Shown here piece by piece: positions 17,134-25,056 of a stretch of DNA of 64,000 nucleotides. The stretch covers positions 62,001 to 126,000 of the forward strand of contig NZ_JAGFNS010000014.1 in assembly GCF_017592555.1 (NCBI RefSeq), written 5' to 3'. The notes beneath the pieces are model-generated. The model was given only the letters and a program-made list of their open reading frames with translations. It made no database searches and was not told the origin of the DNA. Position 1 is the stretch's first letter; each line of letters starts with the position of its first letter. The translations under genes and the position numbers were made by a program. This DNA is from Actinoplanes flavus (lineage in GTDB: Bacteria > Actinomycetota > Actinomycetes > Mycobacteriales > Micromonosporaceae).

Positions 17134-18086
17134 GACGACGCCTCCTCCGTCTGGGCGCCCGCCGCCTGCTCGATCTGAGCGAGGATGGCTCGCAACCGAT
17201 CAAGGTCGGGACGGCTCACCTGCTCGGCCAGCGCAACCGCCCGCCGCTGGAATTCCACAGCCTCGCCCGGCATCCCCATGCTCGCGAGGACCACGGCCAG
17301 ATTGCAGCTCGCCGTCATCTCGGTATGTCGATGACGGATGGCGCGGGCGATCACCAGGACCTGCCGGAACATCTCCCCGGCTCCGATGAGGTCGCCCTTC
17401 CGGAACCGGTTGGTACCGAGATTGTTCAGAATCGCCGCCTCGCCCGCCGGGTCACCGATCTCACGTTGGATGGGCAGGGCCCGCTCGTAGTACTCCAGCG
17501 CCCGCCGCGGATCACCCAGGGCTTCGTAGACGCCGCCGATGTTGTTCAGTGCCGCCGCCTCACCCCGCCGGTCGGCGATCTCCTGTTGAATCAGCAGGGC
17601 ACGCTCCCAGTGCTCCAGCGCCCGGCGCAGATCGCCCAGATCGTTGTAGACACCACCGATGTTGTTGAGCGTCGCCGCCTCGCTCTTTCGATTTCCACGG
17701 TCCCGCTGAATGGCCAGGGCCTGCTCGTGGTACTCCAGCGCCTGCCGTCGTTCACCCAGGCGGTTGTGCACGAACGCGATGCTGCTGAGGGCCGTCGCCT
17801 CGTTGCCCCGGTCACCGGCTCGCTGGTAGAGACGCCAGGCCTCCTCATAACTGGTCAGAGCCTCCCGGAGATCTCCGGTCGCGGACTCGGCCCATCCCAG
17901 ATCGTAGAAGGCGCTGGCGTCCGGCCCCAGCGTCAGCGTCAGCCGCGCGATGTTGGCAGCGTCGGTGAACCGGGACGTGAGAAGCCACTTCTGCGCCAGC
18001 ACCTGCTCGAGCCGGCGGGCGATCTCCGCCTCTCGGCCCGACACCGCCAGGCGGTGGACCTCGACCCAGCGTTCGATGGTGGTCAT
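17130..18086 (-). CDS. TPR repeat protein, first gene of the CHAT operon
   Basis: Protein of 318 residues: an N-terminal helical cap (MTTIERWVEVHRLAVSGRE, RFTDAANIARLTLTLGP) then about five TPR_12 units of 40 residues (ATLNNIGGVYNDLGDLRRAL and similar). Paralogue of the following gene but with fewer repeats. I start at ATG 18086 because the paralogue aligns there; an in-frame ATG at 18137 exists but lies over the divergent control region. Its stop overlaps the second TPR gene start by four bases. It is divergent from an aldo/keto reductase gene, 74 bp away. Confidence 0.9.
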   Translation of the reverse strand: MTTIERWVEVHRLAVSGREAEIARRLEQVLAQKWLLTSRFTDAANIARLTLTLGPDASAFYDLGWAESATGDLREALTSYEEAWRLYQRAGDRGNEATALSSIAFVHNRLGERRQALEYHEQALAIQRDRGNRKSEAATLNNIGGVYNDLGDLRRALEHWERALLIQQEIADRRGEAAALNNIGGVYEALGDPRRALEYYERALPIQREIGDPAGEAAILNNLGTNRFRKGDLIGAGEMFRQVLVIARAIRHRHTEMTASCNLAVVLASMGMPGEAVEFQRRAVALAEQVSRPDLDRLRAILAQIEQAAGAQTEEASS

Positions 18087-18110
18087 GACTGGGACTGACG
18101 GACAGGAGCG

Positions 18111-18142
18111 GTGACAGTCGATTGGTTCTGTTGTCACAGTCG
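18111..18142. promoter_or_regulatory. direct repeat in the CHAT operon / aldo-keto reductase divergent promoter
   Basis: GTGACAGTCG (18111-18120) and GTCACAGTCG (18133-18142) are direct repeats, 9 of 10 identical, with starts 22 bp apart, two helical turns. They lie in the 74-bp region between the TPR gene and the reductase gene, so a regulator bound here could affect both. GTGACA and TGTCAC also form a short inverted pair. Confidence 0.45.
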
Positions 18143-18160
18143 AGGGGTACGGTGATCTTC

Positions 18161-19105
18161 ATGAGTGGCATCGGTGCCGGGCTTGAGGTCTTCCCGCTCG
18201 CCCTGGGTGGCAACACGTTCGGCTGGACCAGTGACGAGACCGCGTCGCATCAGGTGCTCGACGCCTTCGTGGACGCCGGCGGCGACTTCCTGGACACCGC
18301 CGACGGCTATTCGGCCTGGGTGCCGGGCAATGCCGGCGGCGAGTCGGAGACGATCATCGGGGACTGGATCGCCTCGCGGGGCAACCGGGACCGGGTGGTC
18401 ATCGGCACGAAGGTCAGTCAGCACCCACAGTTCCGGGGGCTGGCCGCCGCCAACGTCCGGGCCGCCGCCGACGCCTCGCTGAAGCGGCTGCGGACCGACC
18501 ACATCGACCTGTACTGGGCGCATTTCGACGACCGGAGGACGCCGCTCGAGGAGACCGCCGCCGCGTTCGACGGGCTGGTCGAAGCCGGCAAGATCCGGGC
18601 GGTCGGCCTGTCGAACTACACCGGCGAGCGGATCCGCGAGTGGTTCCGGATCGCCCGCCGCGACGGGCTCACCCTGCCGGTCGCCGTGCAGCCGCACTAC
18701 AACCTGGTCCGCCGGGGTGGGTACGAGAACGACATCGCCCCGGTCGTCGCCGAGGAGAATCTGGCCGTCGTGCCCTACTACGGGCTGGCCAGCGGATTCC
18801 TCACCGGAAAGTACAAGACGGCCGAGGACCTCGACGGCGCGATCCGGGGCGGCGCGGCCGGCAACTACCTCAACGACGCGGGGCTGGCCGTCGTCAAGGT
18901 GCTGGAGGAGATCGCCCGGGAGCACGGCGTCGCCCCGGCGACCGTGGCGCTGGCCTGGCTGCGCGGGCGGCCCGGCATCGCCGCCCCGATCGCCAGTGCC
19001 CGCACCGTCGACCAGCTTCCGGCCCTGATCGCCTCCGCGACCCTGGACCTGACCTCCGCCGACGTGGAGGCGCTCGACGAGGTCTCGGCCCGGGTCCCGC
19101 AGTAG
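18161..19105 (+). CDS. aldo/keto reductase
   Basis: NAD(P)H-dependent oxidoreductase of 314 residues with a TIM-barrel fold. The catalytic tetrad is intact: Asp and Tyr in LDTADGYS, Lys in IGTKVS and His in YWAHFD; the C-terminal cofactor-binding loop reads PIASARTVDQL. I start at ATG 18161 (MSGIGAG), since an upstream in-frame GTG would run into the control repeats. Divergent from the TPR/CHAT operon; substrate unknown. Confidence 0.93.
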   Translation: MSGIGAGLEVFPLALGGNTFGWTSDETASHQVLDAFVDAGGDFLDTADGYSAWVPGNAGGESETIIGDWIASRGNRDRVVIGTKVSQHPQFRGLAAANVRAAADASLKRLRTDHIDLYWAHFDDRRTPLEETAAAFDGLVEAGKIRAVGLSNYTGERIREWFRIARRDGLTLPVAVQPHYNLVRRGGYENDIAPVVAEENLAVVPYYGLASGFLTGKYKTAEDLDGAIRGGAAGNYLNDAGLAVVKVLEEIAREHGVAPATVALAWLRGRPGIAAPIASARTVDQLPALIASATLDLTSADVEALDEVSARVPQ

Positions 19106-19160
19106 CGGTCCGCCGATGAAACCAGCGTGACAGGCGGCGGATCGATCGGACCCGGGGATT

Positions 19161-19234
19161 CCGGGCGATCTCCGTCAGGCGCTGGAATCCACCCGCCGCT
19201 CGATGTTGATCATGGCGGGAACGGACGGACACCA
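19161..19234 (-). pseudogene. relic of the 5' end of a third TPR gene of the CHAT family
   Basis: On the minus strand, ATG at 19214 begins ATGATCAACATCGAGCG, matching the start of the 17130-18086 gene (ATGACCACCATCGAACG), and the 19 bases before it match that gene's leader (TGTCCGTC plus spacing). Homology resumes with CGCCTG and GGAGATCGCCCG after a deletion; an in-frame TGA follows 12 codons after the ATG. It is a truncated duplicate with its upstream region, now sitting on the far side of the reductase gene. Confidence 0.6.
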
Positions 19235-19273
19235 TCGCCTGATCTCGGCCGGAAAGTGAGGGCTGCGGAGCGG

Positions 19274-20587
19274 ATGGCCACCATGATCGTCCGCATGGAG
19301 CGGGTGGTGATCATGGGGGCAAGCATCGGTGGGATGCTCGCCGCGCGGGGACTCAGCGGTCGATGCGAGCGGTTGACCGTCTTTGATCGGGACAGCCTGC
19401 CGGCGACCGCACAGCCCCGGCGTGGGGTGCCGCAGAGCCGGCAGGCCCATGCCCTGCTGGCTCGCGGCAGCACCGTCCTCGACCAGCTCTTCCCCGGGTT
19501 CGTGGACGAGATGCTGGCGGCCGGCGTACCTCGGGGCGACCTGCACGACGACTGCCACTGGTATCTCGACGGCTATCCGATGCGGCGCGCCCGGTCGCCG
19601 ATGCCGGTCTACGGGGTGACCCGGGCGCTGCTCGAACACCTCATCCGGGGGCGGGTCCGCGCCCTGCCCAACGTGGAGATCATCGACGATGCCGAGGTCA
19701 CCGGACTGGTGCATGCGGACGGCGTGCGCGGCGTACGCGTACGAAGGAAGGGGGTCGAAGAGGAGATCGAAGCGGATCTCGTCGTCGATGCGGGCGGCAG
19801 GTCCTCGCGGTCGCCGGTGTGGCTGCGGGAGCTCGGCTACGGGGAGGTGCCGGCGAGCACCGTGCGCACCGACGTGGTCTACACGACCCGCCACTATCGG
19901 TATGAACCGGGTCGGATCGACTTCGCGGTGATCATGGCGCCGTACCCGGGGATGCCACGCACCGGCGTCACTATCCGTCAGGAGGGCAACCGGGTCGTGC
20001 TGCTGCTCGCGGGCATGCACGGCGACGAACCTCCGGTCGACGACGCCGGGATTCTCGCTTTCGCTCGATCGTTTCCCGGGCCGGAGATCAAAGACTTCCT
20101 GGGTACGGCCGTCGCGCTCGATGATCCGGTCCGCATGCGCTTTCCGGCGAGCGTCCGGCACCACTACGAACGTCTGCCGCGCCGCCCGGACGGTTTCGTG
20201 GTCGTCGGTGACGCGCTGTGCAGCTTCAATCCGATCTACGGCCAGGGCATCACGGTGGCCGCTCTCCAGGCGCTGCTGCTGACCCAGATGACCGGAATTG
20301 ATCGCTACTTCACCGAGGCAGCGCGCCTGGTCGACACGCCGTGGTCGCTGGCCACCGGCACCGATCTACGGTTCCCGCAGGCGAAAGGGCCACGGCGCGC
20401 CGTCGACCGGCCACTGAACGCCTACCTGGCGCACTATCGCGCGGCCGCCTCCCGGGACCCGGCTCTGGGCGCGGCCTTCCTGCGGGTCTCGAACATGCTG
20501 GCCCCGCCCACCCATCTGCTGACCCCGGGCCGTCTGCTGCGGGTACTGCGTTCCGCGCCCGGCGCCCGGCGAGTCACAGGCGGCTGA
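19274..20587 (+). CDS. FAD-dependent oxidoreductase (aromatic hydroxylase/epoxidase type)
   Basis: Flavoprotein monooxygenase of about 437 residues. The N-terminal Rossmann motif VVIMGASIGGMLAARGL binds ADP of FAD, PQSRQAHALL is the conserved substrate-side loop, and GDALCSFNPIYGQGI is the second FAD motif (GD) seen in PHBH-like hydroxylases and 2-polyprenyl-6-methoxyphenol hydroxylase relatives. ATG 19274 is taken; in-frame ATGs at 19283 and 19295 are equally possible. It converges with and overlaps the adenylation gene by 14 bp. Likely a tailoring oxygenase of the adjacent cluster. Confidence 0.88.
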   Translation: MATMIVRMERVVIMGASIGGMLAARGLSGRCERLTVFDRDSLPATAQPRRGVPQSRQAHALLARGSTVLDQLFPGFVDEMLAAGVPRGDLHDDCHWYLDGYPMRRARSPMPVYGVTRALLEHLIRGRVRALPNVEIIDDAEVTGLVHADGVRGVRVRRKGVEEEIEADLVVDAGGRSSRSPVWLRELGYGEVPASTVRTDVVYTTRHYRYEPGRIDFAVIMAPYPGMPRTGVTIRQEGNRVVLLLAGMHGDEPPVDDAGILAFARSFPGPEIKDFLGTAVALDDPVRMRFPASVRHHYERLPRRPDGFVVVGDALCSFNPIYGQGITVAALQALLLTQMTGIDRYFTEAARLVDTPWSLATGTDLRFPQAKGPRRAVDRPLNAYLAHYRAAASRDPALGAAFLRVSNMLAPPTHLLTPGRLLRVLRSAPGARRVTGG

Positions 20588-21989
20588 GCAGCAGGCGGGT
20601 GTCGGTCTTGCCGTTCGGCGTGACCGGAATCGAGGGGACCTGGCGGATCGTGTCAGGGACGGCGTAGGGCGGGAGGACCGCGGCCAGGCGACTGCGCAGC
20701 CAGGCCGGGCCGCTGCCGGGCGGGGCCGTGTAGAAGAGGGCCAGCTTCTCGTAGGTGCCGGGACGGGCGCCCGGCACCGGGACGACCGCGCACTGTTGGA
20801 CCTGGCCGATGCCGCCGGTGACCGCCTCGATCTCGGACGGTTCGATGCGATGGCCGCGGATCTTGACCTGGCGGTCGGCGCGCCCACCGAAGTGCAGCAC
20901 CCCGTCGTCATCAAGAAAACCCAGGTCACCGGTACGGTAGAGCCCGTCCCGAAAACGCTCCGCGGTAGCCCCCGGATCGCCGAGGTAGCCCAGCGCGACC
21001 CCGGCGCCGCCAATGTGGATCTCACCGTCGATCAGCTCGATCGTGGTGTCCGGAACCGGGCGGCCGAGCGGGATTCCGTCAGGCCGGTCCACGTCGGCCG
21101 CGACGATCGGGTGGCAGGTCGCGAAGACGCAGGTCTCCACCGGCCCGTACCCGTTCGTGAGAGCCGTCTCCGGGAATCGTCGCAGGAACCGGCCGACGTG
21201 CGGCGGGGACAGGCGTTCACCACCGGTCAGCACGTGGCCGAGACCGGTGAAGCAGTCCGGTTCCAGGTCGACGAAGAGGTTGAACAGCGACGCGGTCAAC
21301 CAGGCGGTGTTCACGCCGTGGGCGGTGACGAGCTGGTGCAGCACATGCGGCAGCAGGTGGTCGTCGGGGGCGACGACGACCGTGCCGCCGGTGGTGAGCG
21401 GGCCCCACAGTTCGAGGCTGAACGCGTCCCAGGCGGCCGGCGACGACTGGCACATCACGGTGCCGGGGCCGAAGGAGAGCGGTCCCCCGGCGGCGAACAG
21501 CCGGGTGGTGGCGCGGTGCGGGGACACCACACCCTTGGGGACTCCGGTGGTGCCGGAGGTGAAGAACACGCAGGCCGGGTCGTCGGCGGTGGCGTCGACC
21601 ATGGGCGGCCGCTCCCCCAGGGCCGCCCACTCGGGCAGATCATGGGAGAGCGGATTCCAGCCGGACGGGCCGGCGATCACCGGCGGGTCGAGAGCCTCGA
21701 GGAGCAGGCCGACGCGGTCCGAGGGCCAGCGCGGGTCGAGGGCAGCGTACGCCGCGCCGGTCTTCAGCACGGCCAGCAGCGTCATCACGAGGTGGGCGCC
21801 GCGGGGCAGGCGAACCGCCACGATGGTGCCCGGGCCGGCGCCGTTCCGGGCCAGTTCGGCGGCGGCGGAGTCGGCGGCCGCGTCGAGGGTGCGGTAGTCG
21901 ACCGCGACACCCCGATCGATCACGGCGACGGCGTCCGGGCGTTCGATGGCACGCGCGGCGACCTGCTTGTTGATCATGTGATGCGGCAT
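20574..21989 (-). CDS. stand-alone NRPS-type adenylation enzyme
   Basis: Amino-acid-activating enzyme of 471 residues that should load the carrier protein encoded at 29817-30866. NRPS core motifs are in order: A3 FFTSGTTGVPKGV, A4 AWDAFSLELWG, A5 NGYGPVET, A7 YRTGDL, A8 GRADRQVKIRGHRIEPSEIE, A10 PVTPNGKTD with the catalytic Lys. Asp in A4 at the position of GrsA Asp235 indicates an alpha-amino acid. Readable pocket positions (GrsA numbering) are D235, A236, L239, L299, G301, G322, V330, F331; I cannot assign a substrate. ATG 21989 sits six bases after GGGAG. No carrier or condensation domain is fused. Confidence 0.9.
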   Translation of the reverse strand: MPHHMINKQVAARAIERPDAVAVIDRGVAVDYRTLDAAADSAAAELARNGAGPGTIVAVRLPRGAHLVMTLLAVLKTGAAYAALDPRWPSDRVGLLLEALDPPVIAGPSGWNPLSHDLPEWAALGERPPMVDATADDPACVFFTSGTTGVPKGVVSPHRATTRLFAAGGPLSFGPGTVMCQSSPAAWDAFSLELWGPLTTGGTVVVAPDDHLLPHVLHQLVTAHGVNTAWLTASLFNLFVDLEPDCFTGLGHVLTGGERLSPPHVGRFLRRFPETALTNGYGPVETCVFATCHPIVAADVDRPDGIPLGRPVPDTTIELIDGEIHIGGAGVALGYLGDPGATAERFRDGLYRTGDLGFLDDDGVLHFGGRADRQVKIRGHRIEPSEIEAVTGGIGQVQQCAVVPVPGARPGTYEKLALFYTAPPGSGPAWLRSRLAAVLPPYAVPDTIRQVPSIPVTPNGKTDTRLLLSRL

Positions 21990-22043
21990 TTCGAACTCCC
22001 GTGATTAATGTGAACACCGCGGTACGACGGGGAGGGCGCGAAC

Positions 22044-23528
22044 TTGGGCGATTTCCGCTGGGAGCAGCTCGGCGAGACGGCGGTGCGGGCATACGCCTAC
22101 GCGGCCGCCCGCACCGACGTCGACCGCGCCGAACTCAGTGAGGCCCTCAGCCCGCGAAACATCGCCGCAGCCGACCGCACCGACCTCGACAACGCCGAAC
22201 CCGGCGCACCCGACCAGACCGGCAACGAAGACGCCACGCCCAGCGCAGCCCACCAGACCGGCAACGAGGACGCCACGCCCAGCGCAACTCACCAGACCGG
22301 CAACGAACGCCCCGACCCCCACACAGCCGACCAGACCGACAACAAAATCGCCACGCCCAGCGCAACTCACCAGACCGGCAACGAACGCCCCGACCCCCAC
22401 GCAACCGACCAGACCGGCAACGAAGGCTCCGAAGCCGGTGCAGCCGGTCAGGGGGGAACGGAACGCGCCGCGTCCGGTGAGGGTCTCGAGGATGTCGGCG
22501 CCGCCGTGGAACGGCTGATCGCTGCGGGGCTGCTGCGTCCGAGCGGGGACGGCCATCGGCTGGCCGCGGTGTCGCCCGAGATCGCCCAGACACTGCTGCT
22601 CGGCCCGGTCGAGCAGGCGATCACCGAGCTGCGGGCCCAGGCCGACCAGGCGCGGCTGGCGCTCGACGATCTGCTGCCGGCGTACCGGGCCGGGTTGCCG
22701 GGTCGTGCCCCGGAACACGCGATCGAACTGGTGCAGGGGGCTGACGAGGTGAGCCGGACGGTCGCCGAAATGGCCGCCCGCTGCTCGGAGGAGGCACTGG
22801 TCTGCGAGCCGGGCGATCCGTGGCCGGGTCTGCTCGCTGACGAGCTGCCGCGGCGCGGAGTGCGGTTGCGGATGTTGTACCGGCACGCTGACCGGTACCG
22901 CCCGGCGACCGCGGCGCGGGCCGGGGAACTGACCGAGCTGGGCGCCGAGATCCGCAGTTCGGCGCCGGGCACGGCACGGTTGCTGATCTTCGACCGGACG
23001 GTGGCGGTGGCGCCGGTCCGCTCCGGCCCGGACGGTGTCGTGCTGCTGCGGGAGCCGAACCTGATCGCCTGTCTCGCCGAACAGTTCGAGCGGTTCTGGA
23101 TCGCGGCACTGCCGTTCCCGGACCGGGGCGCGCCGGTGCTGTCGGTCAGCGACGACATCCGGGCGCAGATCATCCGTCTGCTGGTCGAAGGCGAGGAGGA
23201 CAAGGTGATCGCCCGGCGGATCGGGCTGTCGCTGCGCACCTGTCAGCGGCACGTCGCCGAGATCATGACCCAGTTGGGCGCCCGGAATCGTCTGCACGCC
23301 GGCTACCTGTTGGCCGCCGGACACCGTCAACATGAGACGCACTATCAACACGAGACGCACCGTCAAGACGAGACACACCGTCAAGACGAGACGTGCCATC
23401 AACACGAGAGGTGTCGCCAAGACGAGAGGTGTCGCCAAGACGAGAGGTGTCGCCAAGACGAGAGGTGTCGCCAAGACGAGAGGTGTCGTCAAGACGAGAG
23501 GTGTCGTCAAGACGAGAGGCGCGGTTGA
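22044..23528 (+). CDS. LuxR-type regulator with two in-frame repeat expansions
   Basis: Transcription factor of 494 residues, about 170 longer than expected. The C-terminal LuxR helix-turn-helix is clear (VIARRIGLSLRTCQRHVAEI). The N-terminus looks like a winged helix split in two: WEQLGETAVRAYAYAAARTDVDRAELSEAL, then a 13-residue tandem repeat (QTGNExxxPxxxx, residues 58 to about 148), then VERLIAAGLLRPSGDGHRL. The C-terminal 66 residues are an 11-copy hexapeptide array (RQDERC type). The middle resembles the sensor part of TrmB-like/LuxR regulators with a phospholipase-D-like fold. Start is TTG behind GGGGAGGG. Divergent from the adenylation gene; probable pathway regulator. Confidence 0.85.
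   Translation: MGDFRWEQLGETAVRAYAYAAARTDVDRAELSEALSPRNIAAADRTDLDNAEPGAPDQTGNEDATPSAAHQTGNEDATPSATHQTGNERPDPHTADQTDNKIATPSATHQTGNERPDPHATDQTGNEGSEAGAAGQGGTERAASGEGLEDVGAAVERLIAAGLLRPSGDGHRLAAVSPEIAQTLLLGPVEQAITELRAQADQARLALDDLLPAYRAGLPGRAPEHAIELVQGADEVSRTVAEMAARCSEEALVCEPGDPWPGLLADELPRRGVRLRMLYRHADRYRPATAARAGELTELGAEIRSSAPGTARLLIFDRTVAVAPVRSGPDGVVLLREPNLIACLAEQFERFWIAALPFPDRGAPVLSVSDDIRAQIIRLLVEGEEDKVIARRIGLSLRTCQRHVAEIMTQLGARNRLHAGYLLAAGHRQHETHYQHETHRQDETHRQDETCHQHERCRQDERCRQDERCRQDERCRQDERCRQDERCRQDERRG
22215..22487 (+). repeat. 39-bp coding tandem repeat in the LuxR-type gene
   Basis: Six 39-bp units (22215-22448), plus a degenerate seventh, encode a 13-residue repeat beginning QTGNE or QTDNK. 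Two alternating unit types (ATPSATH and RPDPHTAD endings) indicate duplication of a two-unit block. The unit is a multiple of three, so copy changes keep the frame. It interrupts the predicted N-terminal winged helix. Confidence 0.9.
23263..23528. repeat. 18-bp tandem repeat translated on both strands
   Basis: Eleven 18-bp units (23325-23522; consensus CGYCAAGACGAGAGGTGT) form the C-terminal tail of the LuxR-type protein on the plus strand (RQDERC units) and of the ATP-grasp protein on the minus strand (TSRLGD units). The two coding sequences overlap tail-to-tail by 266 bp. Units at the left end are diverged and those at the right are near identical, as expected for directional expansion. Confidence 0.9.
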
Positions 23529-25044
23529 CACGGGGTGCGCTGTATGAGCGATCACCGTCGAGTTCGTAGGTGAGCTGGGCCAGTGCGGTGTCGAGGATTC
23601 GGATCATCTCGGCGTGGTCGGCGGCGTCGCCGGTCAGCATGTCGAGTTCATGGGTGTGTACGCCGCCGGGAAGCTGCTCGCCGGGGCGGACGAACGGCCG
23701 GATCCGGTGGACTCCCGGTGTCGCGCTCGCGGCGGCTATGCCGTGGATGGCGGTGACCGTGCACGGTTGTTCGGGTGCGACGGTGTTGTGCTGGAAGTAC
23801 ACGCGATCGGGACGGACCCGCCGTACCGGTGGGGTCTCGCCCAGGGCGATGCGGGCGGCCAGATCCAGCAGGTCCAAGCCGGTGGCGCGGTGGGCGAGTT
23901 CGGCGATGCCGCCGCCGAGCCGCCCGTTGACCTCGATGATCCGGGGCCCGGCCGGGGTCAGTTTGATCTCGACGTGGCTCAGGCCGGTGGTGACGCCGAG
24001 CGCCTCGACGGCGGTGACGGCGAGGGCCGCCACCTCGTCCTGTTCGGTGTCGCTCAGGTGCGACGGCCAGAATCCGCCGGTCTCCCGGAACGGTGCCAGG
24101 AGGCGGAACTTGCCGGTCACCGCGAGGGCGGTGACCGTGCCGGCGGCGGCCACGCACTCGACCGACACGTAGTCGCCGAAGTTCGGTTCCGGGCGTCCTT
24201 CCAGGTACTCCTCGACGACGAACGCGCCGGGCGGCAGTTCGGGCAGGACCGCGGCGGCCTGCGCCTCGTCCCGCAGCAAGCGGGTGTCGCGGCTGGCCTC
24301 GCCGCGGCGTGGTTTCACGACAGCGGGAAGGCCGGTGTGGGCGACGACCTCCGGCCATCGGGCAGGGTCGGTGAGCAGCCGGTGGCGTACGGCCGTCACC
24401 CCGGCCGCGTCGAGGGCCTCGCGCTGCCGGTGCTTGTCGGTGAGCCGCACCGCCACGGTCGGCGTGTGAAACGGCAGGCCGAGACGTTCGGCAAGCGCCG
24501 CCGTCGGCACCAGCATGCGCTCGCTGAACGTGACGATGCCGTCCACGTCGGCGCCGGCGAGGCCACCGACGACGCCGTCGGCTTCCGCACCGGCGCCATC
24601 GATGCCCGCGACAATGCCGTCGGCATCCACACCGGCACCAGCGAAGCCGACGATGACGCCGTCGACATCCACATCAGCACCATCAACGCCGGTGACCAGG
24701 GCGTCGGCGTCCATAACGGCACCAGCGAAGCCGGTACCGACACCCTCCGCGCCCACACCGGCACCATCAAACCCGCCGACGAAGCCGCCCGCATCCGCGT
24801 CGGCACCGGCACCGGCACCGGCACCGGCAGCGGCAGCGGCAGCGGCAGCGGCAGCGGCAGCGGCAGCGGCAGCGGTAAGGGTGGTGACGTGGTCGAACTC
24901 GGCGAACATCGGCATCATGGCGGCCGCGTGTGGCGAGTCGCCCACGATCACCGCCATCGGCGCGTATCTGGCCGCCAGGAGGCTGAGCTCCAGCGGCGAG
25001 GCGGCGCCGGTGTCGTAGACGACGGCGAGCCGAATCCGGCCCAC
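23263..25044 (-). CDS. ATP-grasp ligase with repeat insertions
   Basis: ATP-dependent carboxylate-amine/thiol ligase of 593 residues, family length about 400. The N-terminal part (RIRLAVVYDTGA, VIVGDSPHAAAM) is followed by a low-complexity insert (hexanucleotide Ala/Gly tract and 14-residue repeats), then the ATP-grasp core: LTDKHRQREALDAAGV, AVVKPRRGEASRDT, FVVEEYLEG, and metal/ATP residues in SHVEIKLTPAGPRIIEVNGRLGGG. The C-terminal 80 or so residues are repeats (TSRLGD type) beyond the normal end. GTG 25044, 12 bp after the methyltransferase stop. As the cluster has no condensation domain, this is the likely amide-bond former. Confidence 0.88.
   Translation of the reverse strand: MGRIRLAVVYDTGAASPLELSLLAARYAPMAVIVGDSPHAAAMMPMFAEFDHVTTLTAAAAAAAAAAAAAAAAGAGAGAGADADAGGFVGGFDGAGVGAEGVGTGFAGAVMDADALVTGVDGADVDVDGVIVGFAGAGVDADGIVAGIDGAGAEADGVVGGLAGADVDGIVTFSERMLVPTAALAERLGLPFHTPTVAVRLTDKHRQREALDAAGVTAVRHRLLTDPARWPEVVAHTGLPAVVKPRRGEASRDTRLLRDEAQAAAVLPELPPGAFVVEEYLEGRPEPNFGDYVSVECVAAAGTVTALAVTGKFRLLAPFRETGGFWPSHLSDTEQDEVAALAVTAVEALGVTTGLSHVEIKLTPAGPRIIEVNGRLGGGIAELAHRATGLDLLDLAARIALGETPPVRRVRPDRVYFQHNTVAPEQPCTVTAIHGIAAASATPGVHRIRPFVRPGEQLPGGVHTHELDMLTGDAADHAEMIRILDTALAQLTYELDGDRSYSAPRVNRASRLDDTSRLDDTSRLGDTSRLGDTSRLGDTSRLGDTSRVDGTSRLDGVSRLDGASRVDSASHVDGVRRPTGSRRADDSGRPTGS
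24532..24774. repeat. 42-bp coding tandem repeat in the ATP-grasp gene
   Basis: Five full 42-bp units (24565, 24607, 24649, 24691, 24733) and one 33-bp partial unit encode a 14-residue repeat of the GFAGAGVDADGIVA type on the minus strand. The repeat lies inside the N-terminal domain, just before SERMLVPTAALAERLGLPF, so it is an insertion into an otherwise ordinary enzyme. Confidence 0.9.
24802..24873. repeat. hexanucleotide microsatellite (GGCACC/GGCAGC)
   Basis: Twelve uninterrupted 6-bp units, four GGCACC then eight GGCAGC, encode a 16-residue alanine run followed by alternating Gly-Ala on the minus strand inside the ATP-grasp protein. Adjacent to the 42-bp array, it completes a low-complexity insert of more than 100 residues. 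Confidence 0.9.
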
Positions 25045-25056
25045 GGCACTCCCCTC

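Noticed and set aside
22215..23522. CRISPR-like repeats in the regulator gene
   Set aside because: Repeats are in-frame coding minisatellites without spacers.
23263..25044. Splitting the ATP-grasp gene into two genes because of the low-complexity insert
   Set aside because: The frame is continuous, repeat units are multiples of three, and N-terminal and core segments belong to one enzyme.
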